Positions 38,402 to 49,002 of a stretch of 64,000 bases of DNA are shown here, piece by piece (position 1 is the first letter of the stretch; the number at the start of each line of letters is the position of its first letter). Source of the stretch: Gracilaria domingensis (taxonomy: Eukaryota; Rhodophyta; Florideophyceae; Gracilariales; Gracilariaceae); contig VCMS01000025.1 in NCBI GenBank assembly GCA_022539475.1, positions 186,001 through 250,000 of the forward strand. Direction: 5' to 3'. The translations under genes were made by a program, and so were the position numbers. Under the pieces are notes generated by a model. That model worked only from the letters and a program-made list of their open reading frames with translations. It ran no database searches and had not been told where the DNA came from.

Positions 38402-39778
38402 TCAAAGCTTTTGGGCTTCGCCTCGAACACAACTCAACACCGCATTGCGAAAAGCCTCGTCTCCGTCCATTCTACGCAGCACCGAAAGCTGCCTCTCAAA
38501 GCTATCATGTTCATTGATATCCTCCGAACAAAGCAACAGAGCCGCGCCTTCCACCGGCGACCCTTCAAACGAGCACTCCACCTCCGTCTCCGCCCCCTGC
38601 GCCCTGTTGTCTCCCGCAACGCGAAAGCGTTGTTGCCATTTTTCATCAATGAAGTTCTTCATGCGATAAACCCAAGTACCCTTGAACGCCAACCCATACT
38701 TTGTGCCTATTCCCCTCCCATCTCCCGTCGACAACAGCGACAAGAACGACGCTTGCGGCACGAACTCGCTCAGTTTCGATGAGTTGTTCAGCCGTTGTTG
38801 TAGATTGTGCGTCAAAACCGGCCCCTCTCTCACCGCGTACACGCCCGCCTTTGGTGGAAAGTTGTCTCCAAACAGCCCATCAAACGAGACACAATCGCCA
38901 GCCGCAAACACATCGCTCTGCCCCCTACATCTGAGACTAGCATCAACCAAAATCCAACCCTGCTCACAAGTTTGCAGGCCAAACTTGGTACAAACGTCAT
39001 GCGCAGCAGCGCCGGTTGCCAGCACCACCATGTCATAACTGAGCTTTGTATCATCATCCAAGCGCACGACGCCGGCGTCCACGGACAGTACATCGCGTCC
39101 AACCTGCACATGGATGGCGCGCTTTCTACACTCGGCCGCGACGGCGGCGCCGGTGGCGCGCCCAAACTGCGACGAGATGGCGTCGTGTTTCGATACTATG
39201 GTGAGCATCACGTCGCCTACAGACCGCTTCAACCGTGCTTCGAGCGCGAACGCCAGTTCCACACCGGCCGCGCCGGCACCCACGACGACGACGTGCGCGC
39301 ATTTGAGACCCGCTTCGTCTGCCAATCGCTCAAAGTTACACACTGCGCTCTCCAGGCGCAGAATCGGGCGTGTGCGCACAGCGAGGGGCAAAGCACTCTG
39401 CTCCGACACAAGCGACGTCTGCACCACGTCTCTCGTGCGACTTCCTACATTAATCGACAGCACGTCGTAATGCAGCGAGCACTGTATGGTGGAGTGCGGC
39501 GCGTGGAAAAACACGCGCTTGTTGTGCGGATCGATTCGCGTCACTTTGCCCTGCACGAAGTGGAAGCCGTGCGCGTCGCACAGCGGCTGAAGCTGAACGA
39601 GCGAGTTGCGATGCGGGACGAGTGCGGCAATCACGGCGGGCAGCATGCCGCTGTACACGGCGACCGCCGCCTCGGAGATGAGCATGCATTGCGTAGCGCG
39701 CGGAGGTCGCAAAGCGGTGACGACCTGCACATGAGAGTGGCCGCCTCCGACAAGCAGCAGCACCTTGCGCTCCGCCAT
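38402..39778 (-). CDS. FAD-dependent pyridine nucleotide oxidoreductase, SelD-associated type
   Basis: The 458-residue protein has an N-terminal FAD dinucleotide fold opening LLLVGGGHSHVQVV, a second NAD(P)H fold VVVVGAGAAGVELAFALE, and the C-terminal FAD contact VFAAGDCVSF. The HSH after the glycine loop is typical of the oxidoreductase fused to selenide, water dikinase in cyanobacteria and some algae. The family's closing phrase is present (VYRMKNFIDEKWQQRF), but no SelD domain follows; the protein continues with about 80 low-similarity residues. It probably reduces an unknown substrate with NAD(P)H. No clear targeting peptide. The gene diverges from the desaturase gene with only 513 bp between starts. 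Confidence 0.85.
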   Translation of the reverse strand: MAERKVLLLVGGGHSHVQVVTALRPPRATQCMLISEAAVAVYSGMLPAVIAALVPHRNSLVQLQPLCDAHGFHFVQGKVTRIDPHNKRVFFHAPHSTIQCSLHYDVLSINVGSRTRDVVQTSLVSEQSALPLAVRTRPILRLESAVCNFERLADEAGLKCAHVVVVGAGAAGVELAFALEARLKRSVGDVMLTIVSKHDAISSQFGRATGAAVAAECRKRAIHVQVGRDVLSVDAGVVRLDDDTKLSYDMVVLATGAAAHDVCTKFGLQTCEQGWILVDASLRCRGQSDVFAAGDCVSFDGLFGDNFPPKAGVYAVREGPVLTHNLQQRLNNSSKLSEFVPQASFLSLLSTGDGRGIGTKYGLAFKGTWVYRMKNFIDEKWQQRFRVAGDNRAQGAETEVECSFEGSPVEGAALLLCSEDINEHDSFERQLSVLRRMDGDEAFRNAVLSCVRGEAQKL

Positions 39779-40291
39779 GTCGGCCACGGGCAGCGCGCGC
39801 GGGCGCGGGAGCGCGCGCCATGGCGCAGCCGCCCCGCCCCTCCCTTCAACGGCGGAGGCGCGCGCGCGGCCTCGGTTGTCGCCGCGTCACGGCGCGCATT
39901 GCTCGTTGCGCGCGCGTGCAAGCCACTTGCATCTCCCACGCGCGCCCGCGCCACGTGGCCACGCGCCGGCGCGTGCGCCATCACGCCGCTGCTGCGCGGC
40001 TGTGGGAATGGAGCCGTTACGTTTCGCGCGTCGATTTGGCGCGATGTGATTGGGCGCGGCGATACAAGTTGGCTCGATTCACCTCGCTTGCTTGACAGCG
40101 CCGCGTTGCTCGTCGTGTATCTTATCGCACGCCCCCCCACCCCCGGGCCATTGTCGCCACGCCGCCGCGCGTGGCGCGGCTGCTCACTACGCACCGTTCT
40201 TCGGCTGTACTGTTATCTCGCTGCGCGCGTGCGAGTTGCCTTTACGTCGAGACTTTTGTTTGGTCTTTTGCTGCGGAAAGCTGCTGTCGAT
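39779..40291. promoter_or_regulatory. GC-rich divergent promoter of the FAD oxidoreductase and desaturase genes
   Basis: The frame of the desaturase stays open through this block on the plus strand, but the translation is low-complexity and antisense to the neighbouring gene further up. Within it lie CCGCCCCGCCCC, a CACGTG core at 39952-39957, and a TTTGGCGCG (E2F-like) followed by an ATTGG box near 40035-40050. Confidence 0.5.
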
Positions 40292-41359
40292 ATGGGTAGA
40301 GGGGGATCTTCTGAAGAGGGGCTGGTGCGAAGTAATCTGCTTTCCACCGAGGATGCGGAGGCCATAGTGCATAGGAAGAGTGGCGCGAAGCACCCCCATG
40401 CCGATCGACGAGCAGAGATTTTGAACAAGCACCCTGAGGTGAAGAACCTTTTCGGTACCTATCGTGGAACTGCTGTTTATTCCGCCGTGCTTGTATCCTT
40501 TCAGATTGCTTTTGCCGTGTTGGTCACTCACAACCTTCCTGTGTGGCTTGCTGTCGTCCTAAGCTACACAGTCGGAGCCGTCGTCGACCATGCCTTATGG
40601 GTGCTGATTCACGATGCCACGCACAATCTTGTCTTCAAGAGTGTGGCGAAGAATCGATTCGTGTTGCTGTTGTGCAACATTCCTCACGTATTCCCATCCG
40701 CCATGATGTTTCGTTACTACCACATTCTTCATCACATTGAGCTCAATCGCGCCCACAAAGATCCAGACGTTCCGTTTGAATGGGAGGCCAAATTCATCGG
40801 CAACTCACCGTTTAGGAAGTCCATCTGGCTTGCCTTCTTCTTCATCGTTCAAGCTCTAAGGACTGCCTTTTATACCTATCGAATTCCAAAAGGAACAGAG
40901 CTTGCGTGGATGGCCTTTAATTGGCTTCTCAATGTCGCCGTCCTTTCCACCGTTGTATCCTATTTTGGATGGGCTCCGCTAATGTTTCTGGCGTTTTCAT
41001 CCATTTGCAGCATTGGCTTGCATCCGTTGGGTGCTCGTTGGATTCAGGAACATTATCCTACCCAACCTTTTCAGGCTACTTATTCATACTATGGCATTGC
41101 CAATCGCTTTGCGTTTGCAATTGGTTATCATGTTGAGCATCATGACTTTCCGTCCGTACCTTGGAACAAGCTCGCTGTGCTGAAGGCTACAGCACCAGAG
41201 TATTATGATACCTTGTTTGCATATACCAGTTACACAGAGCTACTCAAGGATTTCATTTTTGAACGGAAATGGAGTTTGTCTAACCGTTTCGAGGTAGAAC
41301 GGGAAATGTCCGAGAACGCATCTCCAACAGCTGATGCTTTCACGAAGAAAGAACGATAA
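40292..41359 (+). CDS. Sphingolipid delta-4 desaturase (DES/DEGS family)
   Basis: The product is 355 residues from the ATG at 40292. The N-terminal lipid-desaturase segment has HPHADRRAEILNKHPEVKNLFG, typical of DES1. The three His boxes are HDATH (107-111), HILHH (144-148) and HVEHH (280-284). Several hydrophobic spans lie between them. The family inserts the 4,5-trans double bond in dihydroceramide in the ER membrane, giving ceramide. Some members also hydroxylate at C4. The length is close to the animal and plant enzymes. Apparent coding sequence upstream of 40292 is antisense to the divergent gene and is not included. Confidence 0.93.
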   Translation: MGRGGSSEEGLVRSNLLSTEDAEAIVHRKSGAKHPHADRRAEILNKHPEVKNLFGTYRGTAVYSAVLVSFQIAFAVLVTHNLPVWLAVVLSYTVGAVVDHALWVLIHDATHNLVFKSVAKNRFVLLLCNIPHVFPSAMMFRYYHILHHIELNRAHKDPDVPFEWEAKFIGNSPFRKSIWLAFFFIVQALRTAFYTYRIPKGTELAWMAFNWLLNVAVLSTVVSYFGWAPLMFLAFSSICSIGLHPLGARWIQEHYPTQPFQATYSYYGIANRFAFAIGYHVEHHDFPSVPWNKLAVLKATAPEYYDTLFAYTSYTELLKDFIFERKWSLSNRFEVEREMSENASPTADAFTKKER

Positions 41360-42366
41360 GGTAACTTTTTTACACAACTCCTTGGGGGAAGCTGAGTGTG
41401 TCACTCGCTCATGCACCACAGATGGACATGCGTGTCATCGAGCTTGCAGCTCATTTTTTTCGAAACTCTATGAAACCAGGTAGGCAAAATGAACTCCTTG
41501 TCACTGGTTTGCGACATTCTCATCTCCTTGTCCATCCCACCGAGGTCGCCTGTATTGGCGGAAGACAACATCATTATGTAAAACCAACATCATCTGTACA
41601 AAATATCAATTCGAAATTATCGCGCTTCGCGATCCAAGAAGAGTCACGTGCTGCTCGCAAAGTCTTCTGTTAGCAATGAAACTAGCACAATGACCTCCCT
41701 ACACATCATGTATCCAACAAACCAAGAATCTGTGTTTCCTCATTAAGATGATAGCATACTTGTCCTCACCTGCGCAGCAGAGTGATAACTTGAAGAGCAG
41801 GCACCATCATCAAGTCTCTAGACTGCTTTTAAACTGTGAACATTTCACATTCTGTACTTTTGCCTAGGTGGTTTGAAGATTGATGACCAAAACTTGCCTC
41901 AACTGAAGCCCTGCTTGAGATATCTCAATGTAATATGAACCCCACACAACAAACATAAGCCTTCGCCAAAACGATTTCTTACTCTTGCACTTAAACTCGT
42001 TCTCTCTCTATCTTTTTGTACATTTTACATATACTCAGTACAGTGACTGTGAATAAGATAAAAGGGTCAATGTTTCTCTCAAGATACACTAAACCTGTTC
42101 CCTCCTTTCTTATACTCTCACAAACACAGATTTCAGAATGCATCAGTATTCTCCCCTACGTGCATATCTGCTTCGTGTATCCTCACGGAACATGCCTCCT
42201 GAAACCGACCGAATCTTTCCATTTCTTTGACCTTATTTATTTCGGACATCGACCTCTAATTCCTAGGTCGAAGTAGAACGTTCTTTTTAGAGAAAGTTCT
42301 CTCTCGTCACAAAGGCCAACAATCTATGCGGAAGTTGTCTAATCAGTTCTTGGAGACTATTTCTTT
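41360..42366. other. Convergent 3' intergenic region
   Basis: About 1 kb, AT-richer than the genes, between the stop codons of the desaturase and MUS81 genes. Short frames only; no gene, repeat or RNA recognised. Confidence 0.5.
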
Positions 42367-45300
42367 TCACGTATTGTTTGCATTGTAGTCCTCAGAACAA
42401 AACAACTGAGCGACGGCTTTGCTAATCTTCGGTCCAATCCGAGATCCTCGTGGATTCAGCAACGCTTCCTTTTCCTGCATACTGTTCTTCTCTTGGTATG
42501 CTTGATAGAGAGATTGGGGGGTCCTATACCCAAGTTTTACAATAGTCTGAGCCTTTCCAATTCCAAGCCCTTTCACGCCGATAAGCTGCAGCATGAAAAG
42601 CTCCTCTAGAGTAGTCTTTCTTTTTAACCGATCTATCTGCTTACTCCACTCTGAGAATTCTTGTCTTCCTTGGACAATTTCTGACCTGTTGAGCTGATTA
42701 TACTTTCGCTGCAGCCTTCTCAAAATGCAACCATAAAAGTGTACAGTATCGTTGACATCCTTTGTTCTTTTCACATACACATCTGCACACACTTCGAGTT
42801 CAGCGAGTTTGCTGTGCATACGAGTTTGACTATAAACTCGCGGATTGGCTTTCATATCTCCTTCAAGAACGAGAATAGGATTAGCAATGTTTGAATTAAG
42901 CAGGAGATATGACTGCTTAGGAATTCGCCCGTCGTCCATAGATCCTCCAAAGTCGCTAATAGTTTTTCGTTCTAAAACGTAGTCCAGTACAAACTCAGAC
43001 GCGTCATTGAATCGAGCAAGAAACAAGGCGTCACCGCACGGCAAAGGTCGAACCTCACACATAATATTTTTTGTTCTCAGTAAGTTTGGAAATGATGCCG
43101 TAGCCTGACTCTTATTCCGCTGCAGTCGTTCATTTGCATCTATTACTAGGATTATCTCACATTCTTCATGCCGGAGCGCATCGTTCGAGTCCAACCCAAC
43201 GCTGATTACCGGGTCTTGACTTCTTTCCAGCGGCATTGAATCAAGATCGATGACCTGGTTCGGGGCAGCAGACTGTTCATTACTTTGAGATGGGCGTAAT
43301 TCTTTTTGTCCGAGTGAATTGTGATCTCGTACATTACCGACTATTGTATCAGTTAACGACTGGGACTTGCGAAGGTCTTTTGCACATCCGACATTTGCAG
43401 GCATCACAGGCTGTTCGCCCCATGTTCCTTGAGAGCCCCGATCATGGATTGTATTCCGAGAGGGGTCTTCATCGTCATCGCTTCCGACATATATTGGCTC
43501 GTCATGAATCAATCGAGCACGGTTGATTCCTGACGCTGAGCCAGATTCTCTGTTAGGTTTTCCAACACCTAAGGTCGCCTCGGGACTACCAATGGACTCT
43601 TTTATGGCGTTGTTTGGTGAAAAGCTGTCGTCAAGCAAAATGACTGTGCTCTGATCGCGAGATTCCTGATGTGGCAGACAAGCAGCAGCATGTACTGGAG
43701 CGGTCTGACCTCCGTCTTCATTAACGAGATCAACTATCTCAATCCCTTCCTCATCTACACCAGACCGAACAAAGTTTCTGGCTATGCCGGATTCATAAGA
43801 TCGCAATTTTTGGGCTCCTCCGAAGGACTTGTGAATTTCTTCGTCATCTGAGTCGATGTTATAGACGTCATTTGAACGATGTATGTCATTGTTCATGGAT
43901 TCGTCTATCCCATCCATTAGATCGATGACATCATTGTCTTCAACTGTATGAGATGTTGATGGATGCTGGTTGCCTTGCATACTAGAATTGCGCTCGACGG
44001 TCTTCTCCCCCGTCTCTTTCCTGATTCGCTCTGCTTCAAAATTCGACAACTCGACATTGTCGTCGGGGTCCTCTTCAGTGCGCCCAAGGGTCGTCAACAC
44101 AAGGTCCAAGGGTTGCGGGCTTCTATTTTCCCCGTCTTCGGCTTCCTGCACGGCGCGCAAAGTTTCTCTCAAACACCTATTCAGGGCATCGTCAGTTTTC
44201 GGAAGCTTTCCTTGATCGAACATTTCACCCACGATCATTATCATATCTTGTCTTGATTCCCCTTCGTTTTCTAGCTTTTCGATGACCTTACATATTCTTT
44301 GTAGCTGAGCTTCGGATGGTTTCCTTCGACGCTTGTTGCGGTTCCTACTAGGAGCGAGTGAAAATGTGTTAGTCGAATGTATTTCGGGGTGGCTAGGTTC
44401 TTGCTGATTAGCGTTTTCTCTCAGTGAACCATTTTCCGCAGGATTGTCCGCTTGAGCACCTGGAATGCAATTGTGCAAAACAGATTTCTTGCCTGACGAG
44501 TTTGAGACTGTGCCGAATTCTTCTCCTGTAGCATACTTTCTCGCCAAGCGTGTCCCACATTGCTTGTCGGCGGCACTAGAACCCTTTGCTTCTGATGACC
44601 GCACAGAATCAGCAACGCGGGAGGCAATTCGTGATCCCCGAGACTCGGTAGGCTTATTCGCATGCAAAAAGTTCTGGTGTCCCTGAGAATAACCTGATTC
44701 ACGATTGAATTCCTCTTGCAACCTCTGGGCTAGTAGAAGGTCATGATTTTGTTGTTCAGATATTCTGTCGGCAACAGGGACATTTGCGTTAGAATAGTCT
44801 TGCTCCTTTTCTGTTCTCCGCTCATCTTCGTGGGGAGGTATTGGGGACGGCCCGGGACTAGTTCTTGTCTGGTCTCTACCCTTACTTGAAGGCAAGGCTG
44901 ATGAGGAAACTGAGACGACACATACCTCATCTTGGTCTTCCTCGCGGACTCCAGAAGACATTCTTGTAGGCAAAGGAACAGCAATGGGTTCTAATCCGCC
45001 TTCGCCATCATAATTTTGCTGCTCACTTCTTTTAAGCTCTTCATATTGTTTCAAGCATGTTGTAGCTGTATCCAGTCCTTTGTCAGTAAGTCTAAACACG
45101 AGCGGTCGCCCGCGCTTCAATACGAGACCTTTGGGGATTAGTTGCTTATTCATGCTAGACCATCCGTCGTACCATGACTCTCGTTCCGAATTGTGAGCAC
45201 GGAGAACCTTTTCGACAGTGTACCGTTGAGCACGCTTACATATATCTTCTTTTTCCAACTCACGAATATCCTCATCTTCTAAGGCCTTGAGCATGGCTAT

Positions 45301-45861
45301 GAGTAGCGCTGCAACCCCGGTTGCTACACCAGGAACATACTCCTTCTTGGATCTTTTCCGTGGGGTCCCTTCTCGTGACCTGTCTCTTTTCTGCGTTGGT
45401 GTCGACATGGCCGGAGATTGTTCAACGGGATTAGAGGCATTGGCTTGCTCCACGTCGACGACGGGAGAACCTACCGCCCTTTGCTCTGTAGTATTACCTG
45501 TTGCACGCCCACCTCCGCGTCCTCGACCTCGTCCGCGTCCCCGGCCTCGTCCCCTACCGCGAGAAGTGGGTGTGGAAGTTTGGGCTTTCCTCCGTACTTC
45601 TAAAATGTGTTCAGGAACGCCATCTGGAAAAGGGGGATTCTCGTTCAGATACGTTTGGATGATATTCCCGATGTAGTTGCCAATGCCGTTGATCTGTTCA
45701 GCATCTGCTTTCGTTAGAATGATATCTTTGCATTTCTTGACGTTTCTGATAGCTTTTTTAAGTGCTGCTCTGGGCCAGTCACCTGCTGCGTTGTTCTCAA
45801 GCTCCGTTTGGAGCGCATCCACAATCCCTTGATTTACACATCCCCTTTTTCGAGGAGCCAT
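42367..45861 (-). CDS. MUS81: MUS81 structure-specific endonuclease, unusually long
   Basis: The protein has 1164 residues from the ATG at 45861, about twice the usual length. Residues 1-85 form the N-terminal helix-hairpin-helix (VKKCKDIILTKADAEQINGIGNYIG). A RGRGRGRG tract follows at about 101-114, then the winged-helix region around 190-300 (ALLIAMLKALED, KGLVLKRGRPLVFRLTDKG). About 500 acidic, low-complexity residues are inserted before the ERCC4 nuclease domain. The catalytic motif is ERKTISD at 964-970, and IDANER stands where DNRE is expected. A second HhH (LIGVKGLGIGKAQTIV) ends the protein. With EME1 the enzyme cuts branched recombination and replication intermediates in the nucleus. 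No frameshift is seen. Confidence 0.93.
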   Translation of the reverse strand: MAPRKRGCVNQGIVDALQTELENNAAGDWPRAALKKAIRNVKKCKDIILTKADAEQINGIGNYIGNIIQTYLNENPPFPDGVPEHILEVRRKAQTSTPTSRGRGRGRGRGRGRGRGGGRATGNTTEQRAVGSPVVDVEQANASNPVEQSPAMSTPTQKRDRSREGTPRKRSKKEYVPGVATGVAALLIAMLKALEDEDIRELEKEDICKRAQRYTVEKVLRAHNSERESWYDGWSSMNKQLIPKGLVLKRGRPLVFRLTDKGLDTATTCLKQYEELKRSEQQNYDGEGGLEPIAVPLPTRMSSGVREEDQDEVCVVSVSSSALPSSKGRDQTRTSPGPSPIPPHEDERRTEKEQDYSNANVPVADRISEQQNHDLLLAQRLQEEFNRESGYSQGHQNFLHANKPTESRGSRIASRVADSVRSSEAKGSSAADKQCGTRLARKYATGEEFGTVSNSSGKKSVLHNCIPGAQADNPAENGSLRENANQQEPSHPEIHSTNTFSLAPSRNRNKRRRKPSEAQLQRICKVIEKLENEGESRQDMIMIVGEMFDQGKLPKTDDALNRCLRETLRAVQEAEDGENRSPQPLDLVLTTLGRTEEDPDDNVELSNFEAERIRKETGEKTVERNSSMQGNQHPSTSHTVEDNDVIDLMDGIDESMNNDIHRSNDVYNIDSDDEEIHKSFGGAQKLRSYESGIARNFVRSGVDEEGIEIVDLVNEDGGQTAPVHAAACLPHQESRDQSTVILLDDSFSPNNAIKESIGSPEATLGVGKPNRESGSASGINRARLIHDEPIYVGSDDDEDPSRNTIHDRGSQGTWGEQPVMPANVGCAKDLRKSQSLTDTIVGNVRDHNSLGQKELRPSQSNEQSAAPNQVIDLDSMPLERSQDPVISVGLDSNDALRHEECEIILVIDANERLQRNKSQATASFPNLLRTKNIMCEVRPLPCGDALFLARFNDASEFVLDYVLERKTISDFGGSMDDGRIPKQSYLLLNSNIANPILVLEGDMKANPRVYSQTRMHSKLAELEVCADVYVKRTKDVNDTVHFYGCILRRLQRKYNQLNRSEIVQGRQEFSEWSKQIDRLKRKTTLEELFMLQLIGVKGLGIGKAQTIVKLGYRTPQSLYQAYQEKNSMQEKEALLNPRGSRIGPKISKAVAQLFCSEDYNANNT

Positions 45862-47662
45862 TCTTTTGCGGGCGACGCAGGTTGAGATACTGGTATGTGT
45901 AAGAGCGAAGATTACTGCATAAGAGATGGGTTTCACTTGAGAACGCCCTAGTTCTGGAACTGAGAACCATACACTGCCATGCTTCTTATCCTATCCTTTT
46001 GGATACTAAGCTCAGGCGTGATATGCTGCAGATAGGTGAATCTGCTGAGAGACGATTCCCCTAAGAGACGAATCCGAGGTCTACTGCTACATTTCCAGGT
46101 CCTGGAGCGAAGAGCTCTCCGGCCACGCGCGAGCATTGTCGCATTGAACTTGTTGGCTGCATTCATTTTCGAAAATTTGGCGGGAATCGAGTATTTGTCT
46201 CAAAAAGCAGTTCGCTCGAGAAAGGGTGTGGACAGTCTCCATGAAGACTTGCCCGCAGCATGACCTTTCATAGCACCGCGTATCGCCTATGGTGACTTTC
46301 GAGACAGAACATGAAAAAAAAGTTACAAGGATACCACACATTGTAAGGTTACGACAGAAGGCTTCTCGTAGAAGAATGCAAAGCCATGGTTCCTCGCTGG
46401 TTAGCTAGATACAATATAAACCATTTATAAGGCAGGGTGGAAAACTGTTGCCCAGAAGACAATGAAATGGGACGTGCTACTCGCCTCCCCGCAGTTTGCC
46501 TGGGTCTAAATAACATCCGCATAGATTGTTAGCCTTTCTGATGTGGGAGAGCTTTCTCCAGAGAAAGTTCCCCCTCAACCTCGAGTTTCTTGTCCTCATG
46601 AAAGGAAAGGAGGGCTCATGTGATACGCCTTCTCGTGGTGTGCCTGGCTTTTCCTTGGGAAAGCGAAACGGATTGCGTTCGGGTCTCCAAAGGAGACTGT
46701 CACTTTTCGAGTCGAGGATGAAGGAAAACGAAAAAAATAGGGACCTAGAGAAGCCTGTCGCCGTTGTATAGAAAGTACAAGAGCGGCAAAATACTTGAAT
46801 GAAAGAGCTCTTCTTAAGAACAAAGTTTGAGTCTATGATGAGGGAGAACAAATCCAAAAGGCCACATTTCTGGTGTGAGCTGTTGCAGTCTGCAGCAGTG
46901 CAACGCTATGTGTTTGGACCACAAATGACAGCCCTTTCTAATGGTTCCTCTACAAGGAGAGAACGCCATATGTAAAGTTTTCTCTTCGGTACCGTTCGAC
47001 TAACGCGTCGAGAAGACACGAAAGTTCCGCACTCGCAAAGCCCCGGAAACTGGAGTTAGCTACTTTGACAGTAGAATATCCCATCAGTTCTCAGCCTTCT
47101 TTGCGATAGAAAACCAGTTGCAGATAGTTTTACATTAGCCCCGTAGTTAGGGGCTATCGTCCACATTAAAGAAGTGAAGTTTTACTTCACCAAGTAAAAC
47201 ATCAGGAGTAAATTTGTGATATCCATGATTCAAAGAGACAGGGATCATCTCGATGGTGGTTTCTCGTCAAAGCTTAACATTTAAGAATATTAAAACGTTC
47301 AAGAGCGTTAAGAATGTACACTCCTCGAAAATCTTGGTGTTGACACCCGTGTCAGCATTCCAAGGGTTTATAGGTTTATAGTCTATGCGCGGTACTGCTA
47401 GAGCAGGCTCACGGGGACGAGCGTGACACTGAGCCCTAGGACAACCAGGCCAGAGTACTACTTTTGCTGCAACATACTGTCGGCTGTGACTGACGTGGCA
47501 GAAAACATCGATGTTTTCAAATCTCTTTTCTTGTCGAATCGTTTGTGAGGCCAGGCAAGTACCGACGGTACCGTAAGGTGGATAAAGCTAATCAGGAATT
47601 ACTCCAGCCCAACCACGGCAGCAATCTTATCTTAGGACAGTCAAATGGAAGTAATCTTTATT
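45862..47662. other. Gene-poor interval with a decayed repeat and stem-loops
   Basis: Holds copy 2 of the dispersed repeat at about 46603-46694 with further broken coiled-coil-like peptide to about 46900, and a cluster of perfect hairpins around 47130-47380. No intact gene recognised. Confidence 0.55.
46603..46900 (+). pseudogene. Degenerate repeat copy 2 with decayed coding sequence
   Basis: The first ~90 bases match the copy at 15321-15410. The following plus-strand frame reads charged helical peptide (FESRMKENEKNRDLEKP, then MKELFLRTKFESMMREN) broken by stops. It may come from the same family as the relic at 17.1-18.2 kb. Confidence 0.45.
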
Positions 47663-48652
47663 TCATTGCGGATTCAAGTGTCGGAAGTTGTCCAATGTTT
47701 TGATAGCACGCGGTGGCCATTTGCGCTCCTCAGCAAGGAAAGACTGGCTTTCAAACAGCCGTGGGCGATCCACAGCGCTCCACTCTGTCTCAGCTGCGGC
47801 AATATCGCCGCGGTCGTAATAGATAAGAGCCAAAGCAGCGTGAACGTCACTCACGTCCGGAAATTTAGCCACCACACGCTTTAGAATAGCAAGTGCTTCA
47901 AAACTTTTGTTCCTCTGGAACAAAACTAGTGCATACCGTATCCAAAACGGCTGGACATCATTCGACTTCAATGCCTTCTGATAATCGCGAATCGCATTAT
48001 CCCACTTGCCCAATACTTCATAGACACTGGCACGGTTTGATAATATTGTCTGATCATCCCCCCTAAGGCGGTACGCATCATTCAAATCCGCCAGGGCATC
48101 CTCAGTGCGCCCCAGAGCTAACCGCGTCGCGCCGCGATTCACATATAGCACCCAAGTGTCACCATCCAAAGGCGCGAGTTTCAAGGCCTCACCATAATCG
48201 CGTTCTGCCTCCGTGAACTTACCCCCAGCGACTAAAATATTCGCACGGTTTGAGTAAGCCGGCGCAAAGGTGGGCGCCTCTCCAACGAGTCTGTTATACA
48301 TCCCCAGAGCCCCATCCAGATCACCCTCCGCCGCGGCCCGTCTCGCCGACGAAAATAATTGCGACTTCTTCCCCGTCAAACGAGTATTCCGTCTTGACAT
48401 CTCGCGCAAATCCCGTTCTGTACGCTCCTGCTGCGGTTCAGCCACCATCTCCTGCGCGCGCACCTGTGCCATAAGGGGAGAAGTATTCAACGCTAGCACC
48501 AGCGCAGCCGCCGCAACAGATCGTCCCAACCGCAGCGAGCATCGCGGCACGTAAGCAACTTGCGTCACAGGCGTCAATGCGCGACGCGTGCGTCTCTTGG
48601 GCAGCGCGACTGGCACGCAGAACGCCGCTTGTGCACAGCGACCAGAGGCCAT
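47663..48652 (-). CDS. TPR protein, probably of the thylakoid lumen
   Basis: A 329-residue protein. The first ~40 residues are Arg/Ala/Thr-rich (transit-like); then a hydrophobic stretch with Ala-rich end (RSVAAAALVLALNTSPLMAQVRAQ) looks like a lumen-targeting or thylakoid transfer signal. The mature part has five or so tetratricopeptide repeats (ALGMYNRLVGEAPTFAPAYSNRANI, AERDYGEALKLAPLDGDTWVLYVNRG, AIRDYQKALKSNDVQPFWIRYALV). It ends with a KWPPRAIKTLDNF phrase similar to plant and cyanobacterial lumen TPR proteins. Such proteins help assembly or protection of photosystem complexes. Exact partner unknown. Confidence 0.8.
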   Translation of the reverse strand: MASGRCAQAAFCVPVALPKRRTRRALTPVTQVAYVPRCSLRLGRSVAAAALVLALNTSPLMAQVRAQEMVAEPQQERTERDLREMSRRNTRLTGKKSQLFSSARRAAAEGDLDGALGMYNRLVGEAPTFAPAYSNRANILVAGGKFTEAERDYGEALKLAPLDGDTWVLYVNRGATRLALGRTEDALADLNDAYRLRGDDQTILSNRASVYEVLGKWDNAIRDYQKALKSNDVQPFWIRYALVLFQRNKSFEALAILKRVVAKFPDVSDVHAALALIYYDRGDIAAAETEWSAVDRPRLFESQSFLAEERKWPPRAIKTLDNFRHLNPQ

Positions 48653-49002
48653 TACGACGGTTGACGTGGAAGGACAGGTCTAAGCCAGTATTGTCGGTGG
48701 ATACTCCTCCGCGCAGTCGACAGTGGGCGTTGAGACGGTTGGCGGCCATGCACGTGTTGGGAAACAGCGCGATCTGCGGCTCTCTGACGAGCATCACCAC
48801 GTGGCCCATTCTCCCCCTGACAGCGAGCGCGTCACGCGTGCTGCTACCACCTCGCGATGCACTCGCACCGTGGCACCCACAAAGGGCTCTAGTACGTACT
48901 ACGCAAGTTTGACCAACCCATCCTCTAGACCGAAGTGCTTTCGTTGCAAGCATACTGCTGTGCCTTGGAGTTGTTCTTGCTACGCCCGGCTCGTTGCTCG
49001 TC
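48653..49002. promoter_or_regulatory. Divergent promoter region, TPR protein / GT14
   Basis: 350 bp between two divergent starts. No gene recognised; a CACGTGG core lies near 48800. Confidence 0.4.

Noticed and set aside
38807-40291. Upstream extension of the desaturase frame (about 495 residues)
   Set aside because: It runs antisense through the FAD oxidoreductase gene and then through GC-rich promoter DNA; the desaturase itself begins with a good ATG at 40292.
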